Shown: positions 1 through 9,306 of the stretch, one piece after another
Layout: each line of letters opens with the position of its first letter
Numbering within the stretch: the first letter of the stretch is position 1
NCBI RefSeq assembly: GCF_013365535.1
Contig: NZ_CP053590.1
Coordinates: 796,501 to 860,500 of the forward strand
Length of the DNA stretch: 64,000 nucleotides
Direction: 5' to 3'
Source of the DNA: Aquimarina sp. TRL1
Lineage (GTDB): Bacteria > Bacteroidota > Bacteroidia > Flavobacteriales > Flavobacteriaceae
Translations under genes and position numbers: made by a program
Notes under the pieces: generated by a model
Database searches by the model: none
Told to the model about the DNA's origin: nothing
What the model saw: only the letters and a program-made list of their open reading frames with translations

Positions 1-784
1 AAGCATTTAGAGAGTCCGCTTCCATTGTAAAAGGAACAGATTCTTCTATTAGTCTAGGATGTGCTTTTAGTATTCTTCCTGTATGTGCTGATCCGGTAAA
101 AGTAACAACATCCTGAGAAGTTACTGTATCTAATATTGAGCGTGTCAATCCACTCAGTAATTGCAGTGCACCTTCTGGCAATATCCCAGAGTCTATAATT
201 ACCCGAACCACTGCTTCTGTCAGATATGCTGTTTGTGGAGCTGGTAATACTACTGCCGGCACTCCTGCCATCCAGTTTACCGCACATTTTTCCAACATTC
301 CCCATATTGGGAAGTTAAATGCATTAATATGTACAGCTACTCCTGTTTTTGGCACCAAAATATGATGTGCCATAAAACGTCCTCCTCGTGATAAATCAAT
401 CGGATCTCCTTCTACATGAAAGGGCTGATTAGGAAATAGCTTTCGCAGTGATGCATTGGCAAATAGGTTTCCAAAACCTCCTTCTATATCTATCCAACTA
501 TCGATACGAGTAGCTCCGGTACGGTAACTTAATTCATAAAATTGCTCTTTTCTCTTTGTCAAATACAAGGCTAGCTTTTTCAGCATATTTCCTCGTTCCT
601 GAAACGTCATTTTGCGCAATACTTCTCCTCCTTTGGTTCTTCCATACTCCAAAGCTGAAGGCACATCCAATCCTTCTGTGGTTGACAATGCGATTAACTC
701 TCCGGTTATAGCATCTACCATAGGAGTTCCTTCTCCGGTACCTGCTACCCAATGCCCATTTATATAGTTTTCTAGTTTTTTCAT
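1..784 (-). CDS. paaZ: PaaZ, N-terminal aldehyde dehydrogenase part (truncated by window edge)
   Basis: Bifunctional ring-opening enzyme of the aerobic phenylacetyl-CoA pathway. The hydratase domain opens oxepin-CoA and the aldehyde dehydrogenase domain oxidises the resulting semialdehyde to 3-oxo-5,6-dehydrosuberyl-CoA. Only about 261 N-terminal residues are visible, starting at the ATG at 784-782 (MKKLENYINGHWVAG). They show the ALDH Rossmann region (FTGSAHTGR) and end at the MEADSLN motif, whose Glu (about residue 255) is the conserved general base. The nucleophilic Cys and any C-terminal MaoC-like hydratase domain lie outside the window, so bifunctionality is inferred. It follows paaJ after about 59 bp in the same orientation and is the last visible gene of the operon. 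Confidence 0.9.
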   Translation of the reverse strand, partial: MKKLENYINGHWVAGTGEGTPMVDAITGELIALSTTEGLDVPSALEYGRTKGGEVLRKMTFQERGNMLKKLALYLTKRKEQFYELSYRTGATRIDSWIDIEGGFGNLFANASLRKLFPNQPFHVEGDPIDLSRGGRFMAHHILVPKTGVAVHINAFNFPIWGMLEKCAVNWMAGVPAVVLPAPQTAYLTEAVVRVIIDSGILPEGALQLLSGLTRSILDTVTSQDVVTFTGSAHTGRILKAHPRLIEESVPFTMEADSLNA

Positions 785-843
785 GCGTTTACAATCTTGT
801 TATCTGATATTCACCAAAAATATTTTTACCGGTTCCCCTGTGA

Positions 844-2052
844 CTACAAGTTTACATTTTCTATAATAGCTGCATACCCCTGCCCTACTCCAATACACAT
901 TGTAATTAAAGCATACTTCTTTTGTTGCTCTTGTAATTCCAGCGCAGCTGAATATGCAATTCGTGTTCCTGTTACTCCCAGTGGGTGTCCGATTGCTATT
1001 GAACCTCCATTAGGGTTAATTCTAGGGTCATTATCTTCTAAGCCCCATTCTCTGATACAGGCTAATGCCTGAGAAGCAAAAGCTTCATTCAATTCGATAA
1101 TGTCAATATCATCCATAGTCAATCCTGCTTTTTCTAATGCTTTATTAGAAGCTTGTACAGGACCTATTCCCATGATTCTAGGTTCTACCCCAACTACTGC
1201 AGAACTTACAATTTTAGCCATTGGCTTTAGTCCGTATTTTTTTACAGCTGCTTCAGAGGCTATGATGGTTGCTGCTGCTCCATCATTTAACCCTGAAGAA
1301 TTTCCTGCTGTTACACTTCCATCTTTCTTAAATGCAGGACGTAACTTTGCTAATATTTCCGGAGTAGTTGTCGGCTTGACAAACTCATCTGCTGTAAATT
1401 GAATCGGATCTTTCTTACGCTGTGGGATTTCTACCGTTGTAATTTCTTTTGCTAACCTCCCCGATGCTTGTGCTTTACTGGCTTTCATCTGACTCCAATA
1501 TGCAAAGGCATCCTGATCTTCTCTGGAGATCCCATATTTTTCGACCAGATTTTCTGCAGTATTCCCCATTCCGTCTGTACCGTATAAATCATGCATTTTT
1601 TTATTCACAAAACGCCACCCAAAACTAGAGTCATACATTTTTGAATCATTTCCATACGCAGAGGAAGGTTTTGCTATAACGTATGGTCCTCTGGTCATGT
1701 TTTCTACTCCTCCTGCAATAAAAACATCTCCATCTCCTGCTTTTATAGCTCTATTGGCATGGATAATTGATGACAGTCCAGAGCTACACAATCTATTTAC
1801 TGTTTCTCCTGGAACTGTAAAAGGTAACCCTGCCAACAATAATGACATTCGTGCTACATTTCTATTGTCTTCTCCTGCTTGATTCGCACATCCCATAATT
1901 ACATCATCATATGCTTCTTTTGGGATACCAGGGTTGTTTGCCACTAGTTTTTCTATCACTAAAGCTCCTAAATCATCTGTTCTAACAGCTGATAATGTCC
2001 CTTTATAACTACCTATTGGAGTTCTTACTCCATCGATGATATATGCTTCCAT
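844..2052 (-). CDS. paaJ: 3-oxoadipyl-CoA / 3-oxo-5,6-dehydrosuberyl-CoA thiolase PaaJ
   Basis: Thiolase of 402 residues, the usual length for the family. It performs the CoA-dependent cleavages that release acetyl-CoA and finally succinyl-CoA from phenylacetate. The nucleophile Cys89 is in VNRLCSSG, His356 in GHPLGVTGTR and the second catalytic Cys386 in MCIGVGQG, so the enzyme looks intact. The sequence resembles the PaaJ/PcaF type (GCANQAGEDNRNVARM) and its place between paaI and paaZ supports PaaJ. A 193-bp gap without a gene separates it from paaI, larger than most gaps in the operon. Confidence 0.92.
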   Translation of the reverse strand: MEAYIIDGVRTPIGSYKGTLSAVRTDDLGALVIEKLVANNPGIPKEAYDDVIMGCANQAGEDNRNVARMSLLLAGLPFTVPGETVNRLCSSGLSSIIHANRAIKAGDGDVFIAGGVENMTRGPYVIAKPSSAYGNDSKMYDSSFGWRFVNKKMHDLYGTDGMGNTAENLVEKYGISREDQDAFAYWSQMKASKAQASGRLAKEITTVEIPQRKKDPIQFTADEFVKPTTTPEILAKLRPAFKKDGSVTAGNSSGLNDGAAATIIASEAAVKKYGLKPMAKIVSSAVVGVEPRIMGIGPVQASNKALEKAGLTMDDIDIIELNEAFASQALACIREWGLEDNDPRINPNGGSIAIGHPLGVTGTRIAYSAALELQEQQKKYALITMCIGVGQGYAAIIENVNL

Positions 2053-2245
2053 GTTTTTTATGGTTTAAAACTGTAATCGATGCTTCTACAAAAAACGTCC
2101 TTCCTTATATCTGCTTTCTATTACTGTTATTAATTCCAGTCAACCGTTTCTACATTCCGATTAACTGTTACTTATATTGATCTTATTTTACGCTATAATA
2201 GAGTTTCTAATACTCTGGGAGATGCAGAAACACAAAAACTCATAT

Positions 2246-2674
2246 CTATTCCCAGTCTTTGGATGTTCTGTACACCACTCCTTTAAAAAGAGCAACGATT
2301 TCTTCTCCTCTTTTTACTTCTACCACATTAAAACCTACTCTGGTTTTTACGATATCCGTAACGGCTTCTGCTGTTATGTAATCTCCTTCTTCCAAAGCTT
2401 CAATATGATTAATCGATGTCTCTATTGAGACGGCATATTTTCCATGTGTATTTGCAGAAAACCCAAAGGCTGTATCCGCCAAACTATACGAAATTCCTCC
2501 ATGAGCTTTTCCCATACTATTAAGCATTTCTTTTCGTATGGTCATTCCTACTTTGCATCTTCCTTTTTCTACTGATAACACTTCTATTCCCAACCATTGA
2601 CTAAAGGGATCTAAGCTTAACATCTTATGCGGAATCTGAATCCCTGTTATTGGCGTTTCTTTATTAGTATTCAC
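2246..2674 (-). CDS. paaI: Hydroxyphenylacetyl-CoA thioesterase PaaI (hotdog fold)
   Basis: Hotdog-fold acyl-CoA thioesterase of 142 residues. In the paa pathway PaaI hydrolyses dead-end aryl-CoA esters and so frees CoA. The family signature is visible around residues 57-75 (GKAHGGISYSLADTAFGFSAN), containing the conserved HGG and an acidic residue. Its start codon overlaps the stop codon of the upstream four-helix-bundle gene at 2674, which suggests translational coupling. Confidence 0.9.
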   Translation of the reverse strand: MNTNKETPITGIQIPHKMLSLDPFSQWLGIEVLSVEKGRCKVGMTIRKEMLNSMGKAHGGISYSLADTAFGFSANTHGKYAVSIETSINHIEALEEGDYITAEAVTDIVKTRVGFNVVEVKRGEEIVALFKGVVYRTSKDWE

Positions 2675-3054
2675 TATTCTCCATGTTTTGACTGAAGGTG
2701 GTTTTGATATGCCTGTAGCATCTTAGCCAACTCCGTTACTTCCATTCTGTTTTTTTCGTCCTGCTCTGCCGAAATATATCCTCGCAACTTCGCTTTGGTA
2801 CTACATACAATACAATCATGTGCTTCGTCATATGCCAATTGAAGGCAGGTCATAAATTCAATAACATCATTACTCATAGCTCCATTTGCTATATTTACTG
2901 CGAGATCATCTGCTGCTTTGCTAAAACGCGCTGTTAACAAATGAAGTTCTTCTTTTGGAAAGGTTTGTATTTGTTTATAAACAGCTTCTCCAAAATCTAT
3001 TGCTTTGTCATAGATAGTCAGTTCTTCAAACTTGAATTGAAATTCGCTTTTCAA
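2674..3054 (-). CDS. Four-helix-bundle (S23 / IVS-encoded-like) protein inside paa operon
   Basis: Protein of 126 residues, all-helical by composition. It matches the four-helix-bundle family related to proteins encoded in 23S rRNA intervening sequences (TIGR02436-like): FEELTIYDKAIDFGEAVYKQ near the N-terminus, then FSKAADDLAVNIANG, equivalent to the family's RRAAVSIPSNIAEG segment. Here it is not in an rRNA gene but lies between paaH and paaI, and its stop overlaps the paaI start. That position suggests a role with the pathway enzymes, but I do not know one. Family assignment is by motif only; function is unknown. Confidence 0.75.
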   Translation of the reverse strand: MKSEFQFKFEELTIYDKAIDFGEAVYKQIQTFPKEELHLLTARFSKAADDLAVNIANGAMSNDVIEFMTCLQLAYDEAHDCIVCSTKAKLRGYISAEQDEKNRMEVTELAKMLQAYQNHLQSKHGE

Positions 3055-3077
3055 TGGTGTATTTTTTTTAATTTGTA

Positions 3078-4241
3078 TTAGTTAAAAAAGGTAGTCTTCT
3101 CTCTTTTCATTTTTCTAAGTAACGGACTACATCTGTATCTATCTTCTCGATATTCATCATATAATGCATCTAACTGATGAACACACCAATCAATTCCTTT
3201 CTCATCTGCCCAGGCTAACAATCCTTTTGGATAGTTCACTCCTTTTGTCATAGCATTATCTATATCTGTTGCAGAGGCGATATTCCAGAACAATGCATCG
3301 GCTGCTTCATTAATCAACATAACCAATACTCTGTCAAAAATTTGCCGAGCTAATTGCGAATCCTCATTCGGGCTTGCTTTTTCTGCCCCATCTGTATATT
3401 CATAATACCCCTTTCCTGTTTTTCTTCCTAGATACCCTGCTTCTGATAATCGTTTTTGTGTAAATGAAGGTTTGTATCTCGGATCATTATAGAATGCTTT
3501 AAACACAGTTTCTGTTACTGTATAATTCACATCATTACCGATAAAGTCCATTAGTTCAAAAGGACCCATTCTAAATTTCCCCAATGTTTTGAGGCTGGCG
3601 TCTATCGTTGCAAAATCGGCAATTCCTTCTTCGTATATCCTCAATGATTCTCCATAAAAAGGACGAGCTACTCTATTGACAATAAAACCTGGGGTATCCT
3701 TGGTTACCGCCACTACTTTTTTCCACCCATTGATTACCTCAACAATCTCTGAGGTTACTTCTTCAGAAGTCTGAACAGCTGGAATTACCTCTACCAGTTT
3801 CATCAACGGAGCCGGATTAAAAAAGTGAATTCCGATACATCGTTCTGGTTTTTTTAGTGAAGAAGCAATTGATGCAATTGACAGCGAAGAGGTATTGGAC
3901 GCTATTATAGCTGTATCCGATACATAGGTTTCTAATTCTGAGAAAACTTTTTGCTTAATATCCAGATTTTCGATAATTGCTTCAATTGTAAGATCTGCAT
4001 CTCCTAAATCTTTTAGGGTAGATACATAGGAAATATTCCCCTGAATCCTCATTTTTTCTGCTTCATCGATTCGTCCTTTAGTCACCAATCGATTTAATAT
4101 ATTATCAAGTGCATTCTTACTTTTATCTAATGCTTCTGGTTTGGTATCATATACTTTTACAGAACAACCTGCTGTAGCAGCTACTTGAGCAATACCACTT
4201 CCCATTGTTCCTGATCCTATTATTCCTACTTTTTGTATCAT
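3078..4241 (-). CDS. paaH: 3-hydroxyacyl-CoA dehydrogenase PaaH
   Basis: NAD-dependent dehydrogenase of 387 residues that oxidises 3-hydroxyadipyl-CoA to 3-oxoadipyl-CoA. The N-terminal Rossmann motif is GIIGSGTMGSGIAQ (residues 6-19). The catalytic His is in CIGIHFFNPAPLMKLVE and the substrate region in VKDTPGFIVNR-type sequence. A second C-terminal 3HCDH repeat follows (LINEAADALFWNIAS...GVNYPKGLLAW). It is shorter than the roughly 475-residue enterobacterial PaaH. A 59-bp gap follows paaG. Confidence 0.9.
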   Translation of the reverse strand: MIQKVGIIGSGTMGSGIAQVAATAGCSVKVYDTKPEALDKSKNALDNILNRLVTKGRIDEAEKMRIQGNISYVSTLKDLGDADLTIEAIIENLDIKQKVFSELETYVSDTAIIASNTSSLSIASIASSLKKPERCIGIHFFNPAPLMKLVEVIPAVQTSEEVTSEIVEVINGWKKVVAVTKDTPGFIVNRVARPFYGESLRIYEEGIADFATIDASLKTLGKFRMGPFELMDFIGNDVNYTVTETVFKAFYNDPRYKPSFTQKRLSEAGYLGRKTGKGYYEYTDGAEKASPNEDSQLARQIFDRVLVMLINEAADALFWNIASATDIDNAMTKGVNYPKGLLAWADEKGIDWCVHQLDALYDEYREDRYRCSPLLRKMKREKTTFFN

Positions 4242-4299
4242 ATATAGGTATACTGTAAATTATAAAGACATCACAATAATCATGATGTCTCTTTTGGTT

Positions 4300-5082
4300 T
4301 TATTTTCCTTTAAAATTAGGTCTTCGTTTCTCTATAAATGCGGCAACTCCTTCTGCATAATCTTCACTTTCTGCTGCGGTTATTTGCAGCTCTGATTCTT
4401 TTGCTAATTGTGTTTCCAGGTCATTTACCATCGACTGATTTAATAAATCTTTAGTGAAGCCCAGCGCTTTTGTCGGCATCAACGCCAATTTTGAGGCTAG
4501 TTTATGTACTTCTTCTTCAAAGGTATCGGCAGAGAATACTTTGTATAACATTCCGAGTTTTTCTGCTTCTGAGGCATTTACTTTATCTCCTAACATCATT
4601 AATGCAGAAGCTTTCTGAAACCCAATTAATCTGGGGAGAAAGAATGTTCCTGCACTATCCGGAACCAATCCTATTTTACTGAAAGCCTGAATAAATGAGG
4701 CTTCTTCTGTTGCTACCACAATATCACATGCTAATGCTATATTAGCGCCTGCGCCTGCTGCCACTCCATTGACTGCGGCTATGATTGGTTTTTTAATTTT
4801 TCTGATTCGGGTTATAATCGGATTATAATGCTCTTCCAGGATTTTTCGAAATCCCGGATTTAATTCCGGAGAAGTAACTTCTTTTAAATCCTGACCTGCA
4901 CAAAATGCTTTACCACTTCCTTTTACCACTATTGATCTCACATCAGCATTCTCTTCACATTGATCCAGTACTTCCTGAAACAATAATGCCATTTCTCTAT
5001 TAAAACTATTGAAGGCCTCGGGTCTGTTTAGTGTAATCGTTGCAACATTATTATCAATTGCAATTAGAATTGGCTTGCTCAT
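4300..5082 (-). CDS. paaG: Enoyl-CoA hydratase/isomerase PaaG (ring 1,2-epoxyphenylacetyl-CoA isomerase)
   Basis: Crotonase-fold protein of 260 residues. PaaG converts ring 1,2-epoxyphenylacetyl-CoA to oxepin-CoA. Oxyanion-hole segments are visible as AFCAGQDLKE and NGVAAGAGANIALACD. The catalytic Asp of PaaG-type enzymes is in GLVPDSAGTFFLPRLIG, where ordinary hydratases usually have Glu. It is the only crotonase in the window, so the PaaF hydratase step must be encoded elsewhere or shared by this enzyme. It lies between paaD and paaH. Confidence 0.88.
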   Translation of the reverse strand: MSKPILIAIDNNVATITLNRPEAFNSFNREMALLFQEVLDQCEENADVRSIVVKGSGKAFCAGQDLKEVTSPELNPGFRKILEEHYNPIITRIRKIKKPIIAAVNGVAAGAGANIALACDIVVATEEASFIQAFSKIGLVPDSAGTFFLPRLIGFQKASALMMLGDKVNASEAEKLGMLYKVFSADTFEEEVHKLASKLALMPTKALGFTKDLLNQSMVNDLETQLAKESELQITAAESEDYAEGVAAFIEKRRPNFKGK

Positions 5083-5124
5083 ATATTTTTAAAAAATTAA
5101 TTCTTCTTATAGAATTGTATATAT

Positions 5125-5628
5125 TTATTTTAAACATTTAAAATAATCAAATGGCTCCAGGCAATCCTGACATTGAAATAATGCCTTACAGGCGGTAGAA
5201 CCAAATTGACTTATCATTTTTGTATTTAATGATCCACAATGGGTACATTTCACTACTTTTTTCCCTCCCAGAAGGGCCTCCTTATCAACTGCTGCTTCTA
5301 ACGGGGCTGCAATTCCATATGCTTCTAATGCTTTTCTTCCTCTGGGAGTTATCCAGTCTGTAGTCCATGCCGGAGCTAATACCAGAGAAACGACTGCTTT
5401 TTTATTTTCTTTGGCAAAAGCTGCTGTAATATCATCCCCTATTACATCCATTGCCGGACACCCGCTATAGGTTGGTGTTATTTTTACATGTACCGTATCA
5501 TCGATTATCTTGGCGTATCGAACTACTCCCATATCCATAATAGAAAGAACCGGAATTTCGGGATCAGACACTTGTTCCAAAATTGGAACTAATTCGGGTG
5601 ATATGTCTTGTTCTAATTCGATAATCAT
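5125..5628 (-). CDS. paaD: PaaD, Fe-S/metal maturation factor of the phenylacetyl-CoA epoxidase
   Basis: MIP18/DUF59-type protein of 167 residues. The N-terminal domain carries DPEIPVLSIMDMGVVR and the conserved Cys of TPTYSGCPAMDV. The C-terminal part has a Cys-rich metal-binding region (CTHCGS and CQDC, about 20 residues apart). PaaD family members are thought to help assemble the iron-sulfur or di-iron centres of the PaaABCE epoxidase. It lies directly after paaC, as in most paa clusters. Confidence 0.9.
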   Translation of the reverse strand: MIIELEQDISPELVPILEQVSDPEIPVLSIMDMGVVRYAKIIDDTVHVKITPTYSGCPAMDVIGDDITAAFAKENKKAVVSLVLAPAWTTDWITPRGRKALEAYGIAAPLEAAVDKEALLGGKKVVKCTHCGSLNTKMISQFGSTACKALFQCQDCLEPFDYFKCLK

Positions 5629-5757
5629 TCTATTTTACTCAGCTTGTGAGGTTCTATCGCGTTATATGCCTTATATCCATGGTTGCTTTTTCTGGCAACC
5701 TTATAGCTCATTTGTTTCCTATACAGTGTCTCCTGTGTTCACTACCAAGGTCGTTTA

Positions 5758-6513
5758 TTACCACTTCATATTAGGATAGGTTCGCTGCATATATTGCATG
5801 TCCGAAAGTAAGTACCCCATATGCTCTGTATGAATTCCCTGCTTTCCTCCTTTTTGAAACCATTTAGATTCTGGCACTTCCAGAGTAGCTTCTTCCAGAA
5901 TTTCTTTAACTGTTTCGTAATATGCTCCTTTTAACCTGGATACATCGACTCCTATTCCTAAGGTTACTGCTTTTTCATCCTCTTTAGTCATATGGAACAA
6001 TTCATCTGTATATGTCCACAAATCATTCACTGCATCTTGCACTTTTTGATGACTAATGACTGTTCCATCTCCAAGTCTTTTTATCCAATCAGAAGAAAAT
6101 CGCTGGTGATAGCTCACTTCTTTGCTACTTTTTTTGGCGATAGCTGCTAAGGTTGCGTCATTGCTTTTTTCTAATTCAGCTAACAGCATTTTATGAAAAA
6201 CATCAAAAAAGAATTGGCGTGTAATCACATACCCAAAATGTGTATTGGGTTGTTCTACTAACAATACATTTTTATATTGTCGTTCTGTACGTAAAAAGGC
6301 AATATCGTCTTCTGTCTTATCTTCTCCTGATAATTGCGCCACATACTGATAATAGCTTCTGGTTTGCCCTAATAAATCCAATGCAATATTAGATCCTGCA
6401 ATATCTGTTTCCAGACTAGGTCCGTGACCACATAATTCTGATAATCGTTGTCCCAGAATTAAAGAATTATCTGCAATTCCTAAAATGTATTGTATGATCG
6501 TTTCGTTCTCCAT
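5758..6513 (-). CDS. paaC: Phenylacetyl-CoA 1,2-epoxidase structural subunit PaaC
   Basis: Ferritin-like four-helix protein of 251 residues, usual length. PaaC is the non-catalytic partner of PaaA in the epoxidase core. Typical PaaC segments are ILGQRLSELCGHGP near the N-terminus, GQTRSYYQY and KKSSKEVSYHQRFSSDWIKRLGDGT. It lies between paaD and a 227-bp gap that separates it from paaB. Confidence 0.93.
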   Translation of the reverse strand: MENETIIQYILGIADNSLILGQRLSELCGHGPSLETDIAGSNIALDLLGQTRSYYQYVAQLSGEDKTEDDIAFLRTERQYKNVLLVEQPNTHFGYVITRQFFFDVFHKMLLAELEKSNDATLAAIAKKSSKEVSYHQRFSSDWIKRLGDGTVISHQKVQDAVNDLWTYTDELFHMTKEDEKAVTLGIGVDVSRLKGAYYETVKEILEEATLEVPESKWFQKGGKQGIHTEHMGYLLSDMQYMQRTYPNMKW

Positions 6514-6740
6514 TATTTACTTTTTTACTCGATATTCGAGAATTTAAATGCTCCGGGGCTTGCCTCGAAATGAACATTCTTCCTAGTTATAATACCTCGT
6601 GTATTCTCACAGAGGTGGGGTTTACTATGCCTGATGAAAGTTTACAATTGTAAAAAAAGCTTCTCAAAATAAGCATACTTATACAACTTCCTTACTATTT
6701 ATAAACCGTTTATTGGGGCATTCTGACCAACCAACGTTTA
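6514..6740. other. Non-coding gap between paaB and paaC with a 14-bp palindrome
   Basis: This is the longest gap within the paa operon (227 bp), and I see no convincing gene in it. At 6641-6654 lies the perfect palindrome TTTACAATTGTAAA, followed by an A-run. Its centre, ACAATTGT, is the same as the centre of the large palindrome at the operon promoter (9277-9306). A regulatory role is only a guess. Confidence 0.35.
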
Positions 6741-7022
6741 CTACATATGTTTTACTTCATCTGGTAAGTCATAGAAAGTAGGGTGTCTATACACTTTGTC
6801 CTGAGCTGGCTCGAATAACTCTCCATTATTTTCCGGGTTAGAAGCCGTTATATCCTTAGATTCTACTACCCAAATACTCACACCTTCGCTTCTACGGGTG
6901 TATACATCTCTCGCATTTTCCAACGCCATTTCTGCATCTGCAGCATGTAAGCTTCCACAATGACGATGTTCCAGTCCATTTTTACTTCTTACAAACACTT
7001 CCCAAAGAGGCCAATTTTTCAT
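6741..7022 (-). CDS. paaB: Phenylacetyl-CoA 1,2-epoxidase subunit PaaB
   Basis: Small subunit of 93 residues, typical for PaaB, which bridges PaaAC dimers in the multicomponent epoxidase. Recognisable features are WPLWEVFVRSKNGLEHRHCGSLHA at the N-terminus and the ALENARDVYTRRSEGVSIWVV segment. It follows paaA after a 93-bp spacer. Confidence 0.93.
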   Translation of the reverse strand: MKNWPLWEVFVRSKNGLEHRHCGSLHAADAEMALENARDVYTRRSEGVSIWVVESKDITASNPENNGELFEPAQDKVYRHPTFYDLPDEVKHM

Positions 7023-7115
7023 CTGATTATTTTTTTAGTCATTTCTAAGTAAATGAATCCATCTACTTATTTTCTTTATTTTTTAAAAAAGGTATATCTC
7101 TTTTTTATCTACTGA

Positions 7116-8072
7116 TTATATTGCTTTCTGAAGGTTTCTATTCTCCTTTTTTTCTGCGTACGCTACTGCGGCATCACGCACCCATTCTCCTTCTTCCCAA
7201 GCATTGACTCTATCTGCCATCCTTTTTTTATTACAAGGACCGTGACCTTTTACTACCTGCCAGAATTCATCCCAGTCTATTTCTCCAAAATCATAATGCC
7301 CTCTTTCTTCATTCCATTTTAGGTCTTCGTCAGGAATGGTCAATCCGATCAATTCTGCTTGTGGTACTGTCTGATCAATGAACTGCTGACGTAGTTCGTC
7401 ATTGGTCTTTCTTTTTAGCTTCCATTTCATGGATTGCGCCGTGTGAACAGATACATCATCTGTAGGTCCCAACATCATTAATGAAGGCCACCACCAACGG
7501 TTTAATGCATCTTGCGCCATTGCTTTTTGCTCAGGAGTTCCTTTGGCCAATGTAAGCATGATCTCGTATCCTTGTCTCTGGTGGAAACTTTCTTCTTTAC
7601 ATACTCTGATCATTGCTCTGGCATATGGTCCATATGAGGTACTACATAATGGTACTTGATTAATAATAGCTGCTCCATCTACTAACCATCCAATAGCTCC
7701 TATATCTGCCCACGTCACTGTAGGGTAATTAAAGATACTGGAGTATTTTGCTTTTCCAGAGTGCAATTGTTCGTATAATTCTTCTCTTGATATCCCCAAT
7801 GTTTCGCAAGCACTATACAGATATAAGCCGTGTCCTCCTTCATCCTGTACCTTCGCTAACAATGCCACTTTTCTTCGTAAAGAAGGAGCCCTGGTAATCC
7901 AATTCCCTTCCGGAAGCATTCCTATTATCTCAGAATGTGCATGCTGAGAAATTTGACGGATATGTGTTTTGCGATACTTTTCGGGCATCCAATCCTTAGG
8001 TTCAATTTTTTCATCCCGGGCAATTTTTTGCTCGAAAAGCTCTTCTAAGTTCTTAATCTCTTTTTCACTCAT
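7116..8072 (-). CDS. paaA: Phenylacetyl-CoA 1,2-epoxidase catalytic subunit PaaA
   Basis: Di-iron monooxygenase alpha subunit of 318 residues that inserts one oxygen atom of O2 into phenylacetyl-CoA. Iron ligand motifs are visible as [17 protein letters not shown] (first E-x-x-H pair) and [14 protein letters not shown] (second pair). The segment [12 protein letters not shown] is also characteristic of PaaA. The gene sits between paaE and paaB, giving the order E-A-B-C-D. Confidence 0.95.
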   Translation of the reverse strand: MSEKEIKNLEELFEQKIARDEKIEPKDWMPEKYRKTHIRQISQHAHSEIIGMLPEGNWITRAPSLRRKVALLAKVQDEGGHGLYLYSACETLGISREELYEQLHSGKAKYSSIFNYPTVTWADIGAIGWLVDGAAIINQVPLCSTSYGPYARAMIRVCKEESFHQRQGYEIMLTLAKGTPEQKAMAQDALNRWWWPSLMMLGPTDDVSVHTAQSMKWKLKRKTNDELRQQFIDQTVPQAELIGLTIPDEDLKWNEERGHYDFGEIDWDEFWQVVKGHGPCNKKRMADRVNAWEEGEWVRDAAVAYAEKKENRNLQKAI

Positions 8073-8175
8073 AACACCAGGTTATTTAGATTATTCGATT
8101 TTATTTTTTTCAGAAATGCACCTATCCATAGCAGGTACTATTCATTTTACCTTTTTTTGATCTGGTCAAAATAGG

Positions 8176-9249
8176 TTACACATCAAAATCAACCACAACA
8201 TTTTCTGCAGTTGGTACTGCCTGACATGATAGCACAAGTCCTTTTTCTACTTCATCTTTCTCCAGTGCGTAGTTGATTTTCATTTCTACAGTTCCTTCTA
8301 CGACCTTACATTTACAGGTACTGCAAACGCCTCCTTTACATGCAAATGGAAGGTCTGCTCCTGCTGCAAGAGCCCCATCGAGAATATTATCGTGTTCATC
8401 ATCCATGGCGAAATGAAATTCTTTCCCTCCATCAATGATGGTTACTTTTGTTCCTTCGAATTTTTGTTCTGCAATTTTAGCTGCTTTTGCTTTATCTGCA
8501 TCACTTCCTCCGGTAAAGAATAATTCGTAATGAATTTTCTCTTTGGGCAATCCTGCTGCTGCCAATTCATCACGTATTAAAAATATCATCTCTTCCGGAC
8601 CACAAATAAAGCACTCATCAACTTCTTTTATATCGATTACTTTACTTGCCAGTATTTGTAGTTTTTCTGAAGTAAATCTACCATTAAGCAATGGTATATC
8701 TCTGTGTTCTTTGGTCAGGAAATAAAATATTTCAAACCTTCCGAAATACGTATTCTTAAGCGCCTCTATTTCTTCCTTAAAGATAATGGATTTTACAGTA
8801 CGATTCAAGTAAAACAACTTAAAGGTACTATTAGGTTCTTTTGCTAAATGGGTTTTGATAATAGACAAAATAGGCGTAATTCCACTCCCCGCAGCAAATA
8901 CGATATAGTCTTTTGATTTGGTAGTATCTACTTCTGTATAAAAGTTACCATTAGGAGGCAATACTTCTAATTCATCTCCTGCTTTTATGTCTGTGCACGC
9001 ATAAGTAGAAAACAGCCCTCCTTCTATCTGCTTTACGGCTACCTGCCATTTATCTTCTACCGGACTGGAGCATAACGAATAAGACCTCCGAACTTCTTCT
9101 CCATTAATCATTGCTTTTAGAGTCAAATACTGCCCTTGTTTATAAGCGAATTTCTCCTTGAGTTCCTGAGGGATATCAAAAGTCAACGAGGTGCACTCGT
9201 TCGTTTCTTTTGTTACTTCTGCTACTTTTATGGTATAAAAATCATTCAT
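8176..9249 (-). CDS. paaE: Phenylacetyl-CoA epoxidase reductase PaaE
   Basis: Electron-transfer subunit of 357 residues that passes electrons from NADPH via FAD and a [2Fe-2S] cluster to PaaA. Domains in order: FAD-binding barrel with RRSYSLCSSP (residues about 54-63), NAD(P)-binding domain with FAAGSGITPILSII, and a C-terminal plant-type ferredoxin with the Cys series CKGGVCSTCKCK and a later LSCQA. It is the first gene after the tetR gene and its start is 28 bp downstream of the palindromic promoter region. Confidence 0.94.
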   Translation of the reverse strand: MNDFYTIKVAEVTKETNECTSLTFDIPQELKEKFAYKQGQYLTLKAMINGEEVRRSYSLCSSPVEDKWQVAVKQIEGGLFSTYACTDIKAGDELEVLPPNGNFYTEVDTTKSKDYIVFAAGSGITPILSIIKTHLAKEPNSTFKLFYLNRTVKSIIFKEEIEALKNTYFGRFEIFYFLTKEHRDIPLLNGRFTSEKLQILASKVIDIKEVDECFICGPEEMIFLIRDELAAAGLPKEKIHYELFFTGGSDADKAKAAKIAEQKFEGTKVTIIDGGKEFHFAMDDEHDNILDGALAAGADLPFACKGGVCSTCKCKVVEGTVEMKINYALEKDEVEKGLVLSCQAVPTAENVVVDFDV

Positions 9250-9276
9250 GCATTTGCTATATACAACGTTAACTTA

Positions 9277-9306
9277 TAACAAAACTAACAATTGTTAGTT
9301 TTGTTA
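9277..9306. promoter_or_regulatory. Perfect 30-bp palindrome, likely operator of the paa operon
   Basis: Every base of 9277-9306 pairs with its partner around the central CAATTG (9289-9294). The right half is TTGTTAGTTTTGTTA. It lies between the tetR stop and the paaE start and covers the -7 element of the predicted promoter, as expected for a site from which a TetR dimer blocks transcription. Binding by the neighbouring TetR protein is inferred. Confidence 0.75.

Noticed and set aside
844..1402. Plus-strand frames of 91-100 residues across the thiolase gene
   Set aside because: They lie antisense to a clear enzyme with intact catalytic residues and have no family of their own.
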